Of a stretch of DNA of 64,000 nt, positions 45,536 to 57,141 are shown piece by piece; within the stretch, counting starts at the first letter, position 1; each line of letters starts with the position of its first letter. The translations under genes were made by a program, and so were the position numbers. The stretch covers positions 150,023,962-150,087,961 of the forward strand of contig NC_061512.1 in NCBI RefSeq assembly GCF_022539505.1, written 5' to 3'. Below the pieces are notes generated by a model. The model saw only the letters and a list, made by a program, of their open reading frames with translations. It did not search any database and was not told where the DNA came from. Source of the DNA: Lolium rigidum (Eukaryota; Streptophyta; Magnoliopsida; Poales; Poaceae).

Positions 45536-45892
45536 TTGCTTGTATTATACACGATTTTGTGCTGCACTGGTATACATATACGGTTTATACACAGCAATAC
45601 GGATACACAATACGGATACACGGGTTATATACAGCAACATTCAGATATAATATAAATATCATGTACATTGCACAGATATAACATAGACATCATCATCACA
45701 TTACTTAGAGCCCGATCGAGATACATATATAGTGGCAAGTGTCAAATGTTTTGCATACAACTCTTAATTCATACAAAATTCACAATTTCGAGATACAAAG
45801 TAGTCTTCATCCGGTTCCTCCTTTGCTCCGTCATCTCTACCCACCAGGCTCGCTTGCATCGGGGTCCTTCCATCCAGTTCCTACTATGATGA

Positions 45893-47600
45893 AAATGGAA
45901 GAAAGTGAGACCAACAAGTATCCGATGCACAAGAGAAATGGAATAAATGCCTCATACATTGTTGGTCAACACAAATATTAACATTCGGGGACGGTGTAAG
46001 TGAGACCAAGTCCGATGCACAAGAGATTGATATTTGTGCTATCTTACCGGGCTCACTTACGCCGCCCCCGAGTGTACGGTGACCAAACATTTTAATCATC
46101 GGCATTTTGAAAATGTCAAAGCAAATGGAATGACAAAATGGAATAAGTGCCTCATACATTGTTGGTCAACACAAATATTAACATTTAGGGATGGCGTCGG
46201 TGAGACCAAGTCCGATGCACAAGAGATTGATATTTGTGCTATCTTACCGAGGCTCACTTACGCCACCCCCAAGTGTACGGTGACCAAACATTTTAATCAT
46301 CGGCATTTTGAAAATCTCAAAGCAAATGGAATGACAAAATGGAATAAGTGCCTCATACATTGTTGGTCAACACAAATATTAACATTTAGGGATGGGGTAA
46401 GCGAGGCCGGGTAGAATGCACAAGAGATTGATATTTGTGCTATCTTACCGAGCTCACTTACGCCACCCCCAAGTGTACGGTGACCAAACATTTTAATCAT
46501 CGGCATTTTGAAAATCTCAAAGCAAATGGAATGACAAAATAGAATATGTGCCTCATACATTGTTGGTCAACACAAATACTTTGCAGAAGGGCCCCCTTTC
46601 CCCGGTCGGCGTTCCGTCAACGGGTGCTTGACGACACAACAACGCCGATCCGCATCTCCGGCGCGAGAACCACGCCGGTCCCTCGCTGTCCAGGTGAACG
46701 AGTCCTTGATGCAAAGACCGTGCCGGCCTGCCCAGCATTATGCCGGGCCGTGTTGCCGCGCTTCAAGCCGTGTGTCCCGCGCCCGCACGCTGTTCGCCTT
46801 CTTGCCGGTGAACCAATAGGCTGATCGTTGGAATAAGGAAACCGATGACGGCCGGTCGCAAGATTAAGTTGCGATCGGCCGTCATCGGCTTCCTTATTCC
46901 AACGATTAGTCTATTCGTTCACCGGGCAAGAAGGCGAAGAGTGCAGGGCGCATGATCGACACGGCTCGAAGCGCGACAACAGGGGTCGGCATGATGCTAG
47001 GGAGGCTGGCACCGTCTTGGCATTAAGGACTCGTTCACGTACTTGGACGGCGAGAGAAGAAAAGTGGTGCTGCGCCGGAGAGGCATGTCGGCGTTGTTGT
47101 CTCATCAAGGACTCGTTCACGGAACGGCGGCCGGGAAAGGGGGCTCGTCTACAAAGTATATTGCGGCGTATAGGTGACCAAACATTCTAATCATCGGCAC
47201 TAAAATGGAAGAAAGGCCAATGCAATTAAGAAGTAGCTAGTATGAACTAAATGGAATGCCTCATACTTTGTTGGTCGAAACAAATATGAACATCCCGGGA
47301 TGGCGTTAGTGAGGCCAGGTAGGATGCACAAGAGATTGATATTTGTGCCATCACACCAGGCTCACTAGCGACACCCGGAGTGTACAGATTGACCGAACAT
47401 TCTAATCATCGGCACTAAAATGGAAGAAAGAGCCAAGTGGTATCAACTAAATGGAATGCCTCATACTTTGTTGGTCGAAACAAATATTAACATCCAGAGA
47501 TGGAGTAAGTGAGGCCAGGTAGGATGCACAAGATATTGATATTTGTGCCATCACACCAAGCCTCACTTGCTCCACCCCCGAGTGTACGAGTGATCGACCA
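45893..47600. repeat. 202-bp tandem array inside element E (split by foldback F)
   Basis: The landmark TTGTTGGTCAACACAAATAT recurs at about 45957, 46159, 46361 and 46559, then in a diverged form (TTGTTGGTCGAAACAAATAT) at about 47268 and 47468. Each unit includes GATGCACAAGAGATTGATAT. The run of ORFs here comes from the repeat. Confidence 0.85.
46579..47156. mobile_element. Element F: 578-bp foldback transposon
   Basis: Two arms of about 285 bp are near-complete inverted repeats around a short loop at about 46868 (GGAATAAGGAA ... TTCCTTATTCC). Ends are CTTTGCAGAAGGGCCCCC and its inverse, with TA on both sides (46577-46578, 47157-47158). It sits inside the 202-bp array of element E. The TA duplication suggests a Tc1/mariner-type source, but the ends are not Stowaway-like. 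Confidence 0.8.
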
Positions 47601-47631
47601 ACCATCTAATCATCGACAAGTAAATCACTTG

Positions 47632-49330
47632 GGGTAATGTTAAAATGTTTGTCTCCATATTTGGGAGACATTTGTAATATTGGAGTCTAGCTAATGGAAA
47701 TCAAGAACTAGTCTTGATCTCCAAATGGTGATTAGAGGGAATTTATTCATCTTAAGCAACATTAGGGACAAATGGGATCATGCAAGGGACTTGGGTCATT
47801 TGGATCATAAGGCATCAATTAAGGAGGCAACCGGGGACAAAGGGAAACATTTGATGATCCATTATCATAGGCAACAAAGCAGCAACTTTTTCCCCTCTAA
47901 TCTAGCTAGAGTCCTTAAAAGAAATCCATCATAAGCATGGTCAAATACACATATATAGCATTTGGAGAGCAAACAAGCGAGTAGCCATATCACTCAATCC
48001 AATAATATAGTAATTTGGATCATAAGGCATCAATTAAGGAGGCAACCAGGGGACAAATTAAGGGAAACATTTGATGATCCGGTAAGTGCATGACACTTTG
48101 AGCTACCCAAGAATAAAGGCCAACGAGTGGATAAACATCTGCTCAACCATTTCTTGCACTAGAGGAAAAGTAACCAACATTGAAACTTGAATAGTCAAGT
48201 GACACTACAAGCAGCTCACACACACATGCAAACACATGTGTTGACGAGTAAGTAATGGATATCAAGAACTAGTCTTGATCTCCAAATGGTGATTAGAGGG
48301 AATTTATTCATCTTAATTAAGCAACATTAGGGACAAATGGGATCATGCAAGGGACTTGGATCATTTGGATCATAAGGCATCAATTAAGGAGGCAACCAGG
48401 GACAAAGGGAAACATTTGATGATCCATTATCATAGGGAACATAAGTCAAGATGCACAAGCACACATAGCATGCATGGAGCGAGATGCTCCAAAGGGATTA
48501 TTCATCACTTGGTATATAGACCAAGTGATGCTGGCAAAAGAGAGGCCAATCAAGAACCGAGTAAATCCAGTAAGTGATAGATATGCCTAAACAAGCAACA
48601 ACACATAGCATATCCCAGCTAACCGAGATGAGACAAGTCTTGGTAGCCAACTGAATCACCTAGCACCACCTAGCCTTTTAAAACCATCGAAACAGTCCTT
48701 TTTCTTCAAAGGATACCACGGTGGCATTCATTTACATGATCCCCTACTGTGGATATCTCTATTTTCATCAAAGCCAACAAGAAATAGATCATAAGGAATC
48801 AATTAAGGAGGAAACCGGGGACAAAGGCATCAATTGGGGTAATGTTAAAATGTTTGTCTCCATATTTGGGAGAAATTTTTAATATTGGAGTCTAGCTAAT
48901 GGAAATCAAGAACTAGTCTTGATCTCCAAATGGTGATTAGAGGGAATTTATTCATCTTAAGCAACATTAGGGATAAATGGGATCATGCAAGACTTGGGTC
49001 ATTTGGATCATAAGGCATCAATTAAGGAGGCAACCGGGGACAAAGGGAAACATTTGATGATCCATTATCATAGGCAACAAAGCAGCAACTTTTCCCCTCT
49101 AATCTAGCTAGAGTCCTTAAAAGAAATCCATCATAAGCATGGTCAAATACACATATATAGCATGGGGAAGATGCTCCAAAGGGATTATATATTCATCACT
49201 TGGTAATTTGGAGAGCAAACAAGCGAGTAGCCATAACACTCAATCCAATAATATAGTAATTTGGATCATAGGGCATCAATTAAGGAGGCAACCAGGATAC
49301 CACGGTAGCATAGTAGCATACCATAAGCTC
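47632..49330. repeat. Long direct repeats inside element E
   Basis: The block starting GGGGTAATGTTAAAATGTTT at 47632-47960 returns nearly unchanged at 48836-49180. Shorter copies of its middle (CAAGAACTAGTCTTGATCTC) occur near 48260, and of GGATCATAAGGCATCAATTA near 48015. No coding function seen. Confidence 0.8.
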
Positions 49331-49662
49331 ACAAGAATCCATCATTTTCTTCACAAGGATACCACGAGTAGCATACCATAGTAGCATTTCATGCATTTAA
49401 ATGAACCAAGTAGCATCAAAACCAACCAAATGTCCAACTAGCAAGCAATACCAAGTGAGCAAGTCTGCATTACCTTGTACGAGGTTCGGACAAGGATTTA
49501 TAGAACAAGTACAGAGAGGCAGAGGCGAGAGGCATAGACAATTTCTATAAGCATATAGAACACTCCAATTTCTATAAGCATAGACAATTTCATTGTCACA
49601 TCTTTCTATAAGCATCACTAGCAGCAGCAGCAATGCATATGAACACCATATATAGGTACGGT

Positions 49663-50067
49663 TCAGAACAATTTCATTGTCACATTGTACAGGTTCAGAA
49701 CAACATATAGAACACTCCAGAGCAACAGCAGCAATACATCCAGAGCGAGCATTTCGTCGAGCACGTTGTGCTCGCGCGGGGGAGGAAGAGGGAGGGGAGG
49801 GGAGGAAGAGGGAGGGAGCTCACCGACGACAACAACAGTTGTGGAGGAGCTCACCGACGACGACGGCAAGGGTGGAGGTCGCGGCGGCTCCTCCACCTTG
49901 ACGCGACGGCGGCCCCTCCTCGCGGCGGCCCCTCCTCGCCGTAGCGGCAGCTTGTGCTGCAGGTGGCGGGGATGGGAGGAGCGTGGCGGCAGGCGGCCCT
50001 CGCGTAGGACCAGGCGGCCCTCGCGTAGGAAGGCGGCGGCGACGGCGACGGCGATGGCGCCGACCAT
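49663..50067 (-). CDS. Doubtful GC-rich ORF near the right end of element E
   Basis: 134 residues starting MVGAIAVAVAAAFLREGRL, in a CCGCCATGG context just inside the subterminal repeats. It contains a direct peptide repeat (LREGRL twice), low-complexity Pro/Ser/Val stretches and a hydrophobic C terminus (LALDVLLLLLWSVLYVVLN). The opposite strand is also open (49685-50176), as expected for GC-rich simple sequence. It could be the first exon of a captured gene; I do not recognise it. Confidence 0.2.
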   Translation of the reverse strand: MVGAIAVAVAAAFLREGRLVLREGRLPPRSSHPRHLQHKLPLRRGGAAARRGRRRVKVEEPPRPPPLPSSSVSSSTTVVVVGELPPSSSPPLPLPPPREHNVLDEMLALDVLLLLLWSVLYVVLNLYNVTMKLF

Positions 50068-50174
50068 GGCGGCGCGCGGTGAGGAGAGGGGAGAGGGGAG
50101 AGGCGCGCGGTACGGATCAGAGGTGAACAGGCGTGGGCGGGGGAGGGCACGGGATGATATAGCTAAGTTCCCTT

Positions 50175-50455
50175 AGTTCCGTGGCGCACCGGAACAAGTG
50201 CGCCACGGAATCAACTACTTCGTGGCGCACCAAAGCAAGTGCGCCACGAAACAGTAATTTCGTGGCGCAGCGCACCGGGTGCGCCACGAAATACGTACAC
50301 CGATAATTGGGGGTGACAGGTTGTGGGGCCCGCCAAGTTTTTGTGGCGCATGGTCGGCTGCTGCGCCACAAAATTAAGCTATTTCTGTGGCGCACCGTGC
50401 TTTGTGCGCCACAAAATAAGTTTCTGTGGCGCACTCAAAACGGTGCGCCACAGAA
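50175..50455. repeat. Right subterminal repeats of element E
   Basis: Facing GTGGCGCAC / GTGCGCCAC pairs repeated about five times, matching the left end. Confidence 0.75.
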
Positions 50456-50649
50456 CTAAGCTTCGCCTATAAGGGTTTTCCTACTAGTGGCAAGTATCGC
50501 TAGAGACTTATAACAAATCTATTAAGTACATTTTCAAGGCGAGGGTTCAAACTTTTATTTTATTTTGCACAAAGCAATCATAGTATCGTCCTAGTTTTAT
50601 TCCAGCAATTTTAATCTCCGAACTCCTATAGTGCACATGCGAGTAGGTC

Positions 50650-51050
50650 AAGCTCAGGGCCCCTACCATGCTAATCTCCTTTTCTTCATTGCACATGTCA
50701 ATAAGTCAGGCTCAATGCCCTTGCCATGCCAATCTCCATTCCACTAGTGTACATGTCAGCAAGTCAGGCTCAATACCCTTACCATGCCACCACCAGTGTA
50801 CATGTCAGTAAGTCAGGATCAACGCCCTTACCATGCCACTCACTACCAGTGTACATGTCAGTAAGTCAGGCTCAATACCCTTACCATGCCACCACCAGTG
50901 TACATGTCAGTAAGTCAGGCTCAACGCCCTTACCATGCCACTCACTACCAGTTTACATGTCAGTAAGTCAGGCTCAACGCCCTTACCATGTCACCCTCCC
51001 ATCAACTAGTGTACATGTCAGTAAGTCAGGCTTTCTGCCCTTACCATGTC
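50650..51050. repeat. Minisatellite in element D 5' LTR
   Basis: Same 49/54-bp array as at 40490-40890, but with CAG kept in every unit. Confidence 0.85.
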
Positions 51051-53652
51051 GGTCGACCTACAACCTTCTCAAGTACTATTCATATCCGCCCCAATTCACC
51101 CAATTGTTATTTTGTCAACTAAAACTAACATTTCAACTAATACATACCCATGACATGATATTCCACCCACTTATAAAGTAAGCATATCCAAGCAATCAAA
51201 CATAGGTTGACGACAAATGAATTCAATCTTAATACACATATGGCTATTCTATGCGGGTTTCATAGCAATAGCACACAATCCATCAATAACAAGTCTACGC
51301 ATTCACTTATCCTAGAATCATAATAAACATATATGAAAGCAATAGATATGTCATATTCAAAAGTTCAACTTGCCTTATTTGTCGTTGGCGTTCGCGCTCT
51401 TCTTGCAAGAACAGGTGTTACACTCCACACGATCTAGGTGATAAAATAATCACAATAAATATCTAGAGAGCACAAACAGAGAAAACACATAACATAATAA
51501 TGCATGCATACTCTCAAAATAACTTAGGTTCGAAACTAGTTTATAAGAATTTGTTTATTCAATAGGAATTTCAAAAAGGCATTTTAATACAAACTGTGAA
51601 CTTATGCATAAAATAATTTTGAAAATCACAAATAAGTATTCTAGTGTATGGGAGATTTCTTTATATTTAATTTTCGACTAGAATCAACTTAAGATCATTT
51701 ATATAATTTAAAATATAGTGTAAATACTATAAACAATATTATTAATTTGAAAAATCCTTAGGTTACGTGAAATCTCAAATTAACAGTACCAAGTTGTGCT
51801 TATCATTTTTCTGAATCCAACGCTATATTATTTGCTAAAATCCGAGTTACGAAAATATATTTATGATTTTTAAAAGATTAAACATTTCGCGGACTTTTAA
51901 TAATTTTGTCCGAAAAATTGTCAGAAAAAGTTTCTCGGATGGAGAAACTCTCTACACGAAAGTTGCAGAGAATTCAATTACGAACTCAATGCAAAAGGAA
52001 TCATCTAAAACGGAGCTATAGATTATTTGATATGAAATTTTAAAGTTAGATATGAGCTAGGAGCTAGTACAACTCGAACCGATCGATCCATAGCTGAATG
52101 TACAGCTTCCTTTAATTGGGCTAACCTGAATGCTCAGATTTAGATCTAATGGACAATAATGGATCTGACTATATGTAATCTAAACTGTATGTTTTCAGAC
52201 TAGTCACAATTGAATTACCGGTTCGTTACCTACGAAGAAATAGCCGCAACTATGCAGGCATTGAGGCTGAAGACGATGGTAGCCTAGCCGGAGCGGGCAA
52301 CCGGCTCACGTCCATGACGGCGTCGATAATCTGGTGCATCCGTAGGCGATTGAGTGAACGAAGGTGTGCAGAACGATGGGGTGAAGACCATAGCATGGAG
52401 TACAAGCTATAGCAGCGAGGATAAGTGGCTGGAGTTGCGTACGAAGTGGCGGCGGCGTCGATTGTCGTCATGAACAGGTTCAGCTGCACTATTCAGACAA
52501 AGAAGAGCCTAAGAAGATGCACCGGAACGAGAGAAATCGAATGATAGCAGAAACGAGCGGCGAGGTCACCTTAATTCGCCGGAATCAACAAATTACGGCA
52601 GCGGCGACGAGATACTCCGGCGAGAAACTTGCGCAGCCTGGCGGCGCCAAGTCTAGCGTTTTTAGAGGGCAAAAGTAGAAGAGGTTGTGGATTATTTATA
52701 GATGAATTTTCGTGCAAAAGAAGCTCCGAATTAGAGGGGAAATCAGAGAGATTTTCGCGAGTTCGTTCGTAGTAACAAACACGCAGAGTTGTCTTCGCGT
52801 ATATGAGGTAGAAGATGCTTCGGTGGGTCCCATCAGATATAGAGAAAAAAAAAAAAAGTGAAACAGAGTGCAACGCGGGGCTGCTCGTGGCTGATGGCCG
52901 CGTACACGTGCGCGGTTCCGACTTAGCCTGCCCGTTCGGTGGGTCTCTTATTTTTATTTTCTCTATTCTTTTTCTTCTCTTTTCTATCTTAATTACTGAT
53001 TCAGTTTCAGGTCTTTAAACTGATTGAAAAGTCACGACAAATTTGTAAAAATCCCAGTACATTACCGGACATTATGGAGCACTGTTCCAGTCCAACAATC
53101 ACATGGATGTATATATTTTGTGCATTTGGTTTACTAAACTGTTAGCAAGACTAGATATAACAATTGATTTTTGTGCAAGGAAAACAAGGAACATAATTTG
53201 GATTTATTGAAATCGAGCGATTAAAATATTTTCCGAAACTGAAACCTTTCGTACGTTTTATTTCAAACATGGATTTAAATATTGTAGTCGGAAACGACTC
53301 AAATAATTTTATAAAACTAATATTGGTCAGAACCAAATTACAAAAATATTATTGTGCATATAGCGCTTTATATGGCTACTTGGGCATTGATATTTCAAAA
53401 TAAGGTTTGGGCCTTTTGTCTCAAAATAAAATCTTATGTGATTTCAAAACCATGAAATAGAACTAGGTTTGGTTTGGAAATATTTTGAAAGCTAATCTTT
53501 GTGAAAACTTATTTTGGAAAGGGCTTTTAAATAAAACTCTATTTTTTTAAAATTCTTATGAAATTTCAACAAAGACAAACAATTCAATCAACTAAATTTA
53601 TTTATTATTTTACTTTTTAAAATTTAGAAAAAATTTGGGATGTTACATGGGT

Positions 53653-53745
53653 GATCCACTTAAGGGAAACTTGCTGCTATTCTACAAACCTCTGCTCTTG
53701 GAGGCCCAACACTGTCTACAAGAATAGAAGCTCCCGTAGACATCA
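53653..53745 (+). repeat. 5' LTR of element C, second part
   Basis: GATCCACTTAAGGG ... GTAGACATCA, continuing the LTR broken at 39979. Confidence 0.92.
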
Positions 53746-53755
53746 AGCACTTTTC

Positions 53756-53907
53756 TGGCGCCGTTGCCGGGGAGGAAAGGTAAACGGCACACACACACCG
53801 GACCCCGGCAACTAAGCACTTGTCTGGCGCCGTTGCCGGGGAGGAAAGGTAAAAGGCACTCATACTCCGGTCCCAGGTAAAGTAATTTTCTGGCGCCATT
53901 GTGTGTG
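53756..53907 (+). promoter_or_regulatory. Triplicated primer binding region of element C (tRNA-Asp)
   Basis: TGGCGCCGTTGCCGGGGA at 53756-53773 lies at the usual distance from the LTR. A second perfect copy is at 53825-53842 and a third, decayed copy (TGGCGCCATTG) at 53891. They arise from tandem duplication of a 66-69 bp leader unit. Confidence 0.85.
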
Positions 53908-53977
53908 TGCTCGAAGCTATTTCCTTTAGATCCTGCAATTGCATCTTTTTGTTTCTTGTTTACACTAGTTTGGCATA

Positions 53978-54704
53978 ATGGACAACAATGAGCTTCTTAT
54001 TCTATTTCCTGATTTAAGACGTGGATGGTTTGATGCGAAAATTAAAAAACCCATGGAACATATTAGTATGAACACTTTGAATACCATTGTTGCTAATGAT
54101 ATAGAAAGTTCTAAGCTTGGGGAAGCTGGTTCGATGAGCATGATCTTTTTAGTCCCCCAAGCATTGAGGAGAAAATTTACTTTGATGATACTTTGCCTAC
54201 TATTTATGATGATTATAATGATAGTAGTCTTTTAGTACCCTTGTTATGGAGGATAAATTTGATTATGATTACAATATGCCTCCTATATTTGATGATGAAA
54301 ATAATAATGATAGCTACTTTGTTGAATTTGCTCCCACTACAACTAATAAAATTGATTATGCTTATGTTGGGAGTAGTAATAATTTTATGCATGAGACTCA
54401 TGATAAGAATGCTTTATGTGATAGTTATATTGTTGAGTTTGCTCATGATGCTACTGAAAGTTATTATGAGAGAGGAAAATATGGTTGTAGAAATTTTCAT
54501 GTTACTAAAACACCTCTCTTTTTGCTGAAAATCTTGAAGCTGCACTTGTTTTATCTTTCTATGCTTGTTGCATTATGCTTCATGAATTTGTTTATTTACA
54601 AGATTCCTATGCATAGGAAGCATGTTAGGCTTAAATTTGTTTTGAATTTGCTTTTTGATGCTCTCTTTTGCTTCAACTACTATTTCTTGGGAGTGCATCA
54701 TTAA
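53978..54704 (+). pseudogene. Frameshifted accessory ORF of element C
   Basis: Starts MDNNELLILFPDLRRGWFDA. The frame breaks near 54128 and again near 54235, and the last piece runs from 54246 to the stop at 54704. The middle is very acidic and Asp/Asn/Tyr-rich (DDENNNDSYFVEFAPTTTN). The C-terminal 60 residues hold two hydrophobic segments (LHLFYLSMLVALCFMNLFIY and LLFDALFCFNYYFL) that look membrane-spanning. It is not gag, protease or pol. Similar ORFs are, to my recollection, common in Triticeae repeats. Role unknown; an env-like or membrane protein is only a guess. Confidence 0.6.
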
Positions 54705-57127
54705 AACTGCTGAGCCCATCTTAATGGCTATACAGAAAGAACTTCTTGGGAGATAACCCATGTGTTTATTTTGCTACAGTAATTTTATTTTATATTTGAG
54801 TCTTGAAGTTGTTACTACTGTAGCAACCTCTCCTTATCTTAGTTTTGTTGCATTGTTGTGCCAAGTAAAGTCTTTGATAGTAAGGTTCATACTAGATTTG
54901 GATTACTGCGCAGAAACAGATTTCTGTCTGTCACTTATCTGGGCCTAATTCTCTGTAGGTAACTCAGAAAATTATGCCAATTTACGTGAGTGATCCTCAG
55001 ATATGTACGCAACTTTCATTCTATTTGAGCATTTTCATTTGATCAAGTCTGGTGCCTCTTTAAAATTCGTCTTTACAGACTGTTCTGTTTTGACAGATTC
55101 TACCTTTTATTTCGCATTGCTTCTTTTGCTATGTTGGATGGATTTCTTTGTTCCATTGACTTCCAGTAGTTTTGGGCAATGTCCAGAAGTGTTAAGAATG
55201 ATTGTGTCACCTCTGAACATGTGAATTTTTATTATGCACTAACCCTCTAATGAGTTTGTTTCGAGTTTGGTGTGAGGGAAGTTTTCAAGGGTCAAGAGAG
55301 GAGGATGATATACTATGATCAAGAAGAGTGAAAGCTCTAAGCTTGGGGATGCCCCGGTGGTTCATCCCTGCATATTTCAAGAAGACTCAGGCATCTAAGC
55401 TTGGGGATGCCCAAGGCATCCCCTTCTTCATCGACAACTTATTAGGTTCCTCCCTTGAAACTATATTTTTATTCGGTCACATCTTATGTACTTTACTTGG
55501 AGCGTCTATATGTTTTTGTTTTTGTTTTTGTTTTTGTTTGAATAAATGCTTGTGTGGGAGAGAGACACGCTCCGCTGGTTCATATGAACACATGTGTTCT
55601 TAGCTCATAATGTTCATGGCGAAGGTTGAAACTGCTTCGTTAATTGTTATATGGTTGGAAACGGGAAATGCTACATGTGGTAGTTGATAAAATGTCTTGG
55701 ATAATTTGATACTTGGCAATTGTTGTGCTCATGTTTAAGCTCTTGCATCATATACTTTGCACCCATTAATGAAGAAATACATAGAGCTTGCTAAAATTTG
55801 GTTTGCATAATTGGTCTCTCTAAGGTCTAGATAATTTCTAGTAAAGAGTTTGAACAACAAGGAAGACGGTGTAGAGTCTTATAATGTTTAATATGTCTTT
55901 TATGTGATTTTTGCTGCACCGGTTCATCCTTGTGTTTGTTTCAAATAGCCTTGCTAGCCTAAGCCTTGTATTGAGAAGGATTACTTCTCGTGCATCCAAA
56001 TCCTTGAGCCAATAACTATGCCATTTGTGTCCACCATACCTACCTACTACATGGTATTTCTCCGCCATTCCAAAGTAAATTGCTTGAGTGCTACCTTTAA
56101 ATAATTCAAAATTTATCACCTCTGATTTGTGTCAATGTTTTATAGCTCATGAGGAAGTATGTGGTGTTTATCTTTCATTCTTGTTGGGCAACTTTCACCA
56201 ATGGACTAGTGGCTTCATCCGCTTATCCAATAATTTTGCATAAAGAGCTGGCAATGGGATTCCCTGTCCCAAATTAATTAACCTAAATAGACACTCCTCC
56301 ATGGTATGTGATTGTTGGACGGCACCCGAAGGATTCGGTTAGCCATGGCTTGAGAAAGCAAAGGTGGGGAGGAGTGTCATCATAATAAAATTAAAATAAA
56401 AAGGCACTCCTTCATGGTATGAGATTGTTGGCGAGGCACCGAGGATTCGGTTAGCCATGGTTTGTGAAAGAAAGGTTGGAAGGAGTGCCGCACAAAAATA
56501 AAATAAAATGGGAGCCGCTCTTTGAAGGTTTGTCTGGCAAGGGGGTTAGAGTACCCACTACCATTCGTTGACAACAACAAACACCTCTCAAAATTTTACT
56601 TTTATGCTCTCTTTATGTTTTCAAAACCAAAGCTCTAGCACAAATATAGCAATAAATGCTTCCCTATGCGAAGGGCCTTTCTTTTACTTTTATGTTGAGT
56701 TAGTTCACCTATCTCTCCCCATCTCAAGAAGCAAACACTTGTGTGAACTGTGCATTGATTCCTACATACTTGCATATTGCACTTGTTATATTGCTTTGCA
56801 TTGACAAACTATCATTGAGATATACATGTTACAAGTTGAAAGCAACCGCTGAAACTTAATCTTCCATTGTGTTGCTTCAATGCCTTTACTATGAATTTAT
56901 TTCTTTATGAGTTAACTCTTATGCAAGACTTATTGATGCTTGTCTTGAAAGTACTATTCATGAAAAGTCTTTGCTTTATGATTCATTTGTTTACTTATGT
57001 CATTACCATTGTTTTGATCGCTGCATTCATTACATATGCTTACAATAGTATGATCAAGGTTATGATGGCATGTCACTCCAGAAATTATCTTTGTTATCGT
57101 TTACACTGTCCGGGACGAGCAGGAACT
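54705..57127 (+). other. 3' untranslated region of element C
   Basis: Collinear with the 3' regions of elements A and B, except that about 56150-56575 replaces the segment found at 10020-10620 in A. Contains PPT-like copies at 55339 and 55397 and the hairpin at 55403-55423. Confidence 0.75.
56291..56489 (+). repeat. Two tandem hairpin units in element C
   Basis: Unit 1 (56291-56377) is closed by ACACTCCTCC / GGAGGAGTGT and unit 2 (56403-56489) by GGCACTCCTT / AAGGAGTGCC. Both share ATTGTTGG..GGCACC..GGATTCGGTTAGCCATGG. Differences between the stems are compensatory. Confidence 0.8.
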
Positions 57128-57141
57128 AAGCTTGGGGATGC
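57128..57141 (+). promoter_or_regulatory. Polypurine tract of element C
   Basis: AAGCTTGGGGATGC abutting the 3' LTR. Confidence 0.75.

Larger units (their letters stand above)
45325..50489. mobile_element. Element E: CACTA-like non-autonomous DNA transposon
   Basis: Terminal inverted repeats CACTAGTAGGAAAAGCC and its inverse ending CCTACTAGTG bound 5.2 kb. The site duplication is 3 bp (TGG, GGC or GCA, ambiguous from overlap with the ends). Subterminal regions (45345-45535 and 50175-50455) carry many GTGGCGCAC / GTGCGCCAC units as small inverted pairs, a CACTA hallmark. No transposase is found, so it depends on an autonomous relative. The interior consists of tandem repeats, direct repeats and a GC-rich block. 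Confidence 0.85.
39980..53647 (-). mobile_element. Element D: large non-coding LTR element (LARD-like), hosting element E
   Basis: LTRs are 39980-43482 (3' LTR, 3503 bp) and 44972-53647 (5' LTR, about 3.5 kb once element E is removed). Termini on the minus strand are TGTAACATCCC and GGATCGCTTCA. The internal domain (43483-44971, 1489 bp) has no ORF of interest but an initiator tRNA-Met PBS. Long LTRs, a short non-coding core and an intact PBS fit a LARD-type element mobilised in trans. Confidence 0.93.
44972..53647 (-). repeat. 5' LTR of element D, split by element E
   Basis: Parts 44972-45324 and 50490-53647 are collinear with 39980-43482. TATAAATA (minus) at 52693-52700. A 9-base insertion near 52788 (GAGTTGTCT) is the main visible indel between the LTRs. 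Confidence 0.92.

Noticed and set aside
45325..50489. Expected CACTA transposase (TNPD-like) or TNPA gene
   Set aside because: No ORF over 165 codons and none with transposase motifs; the element is called non-autonomous.
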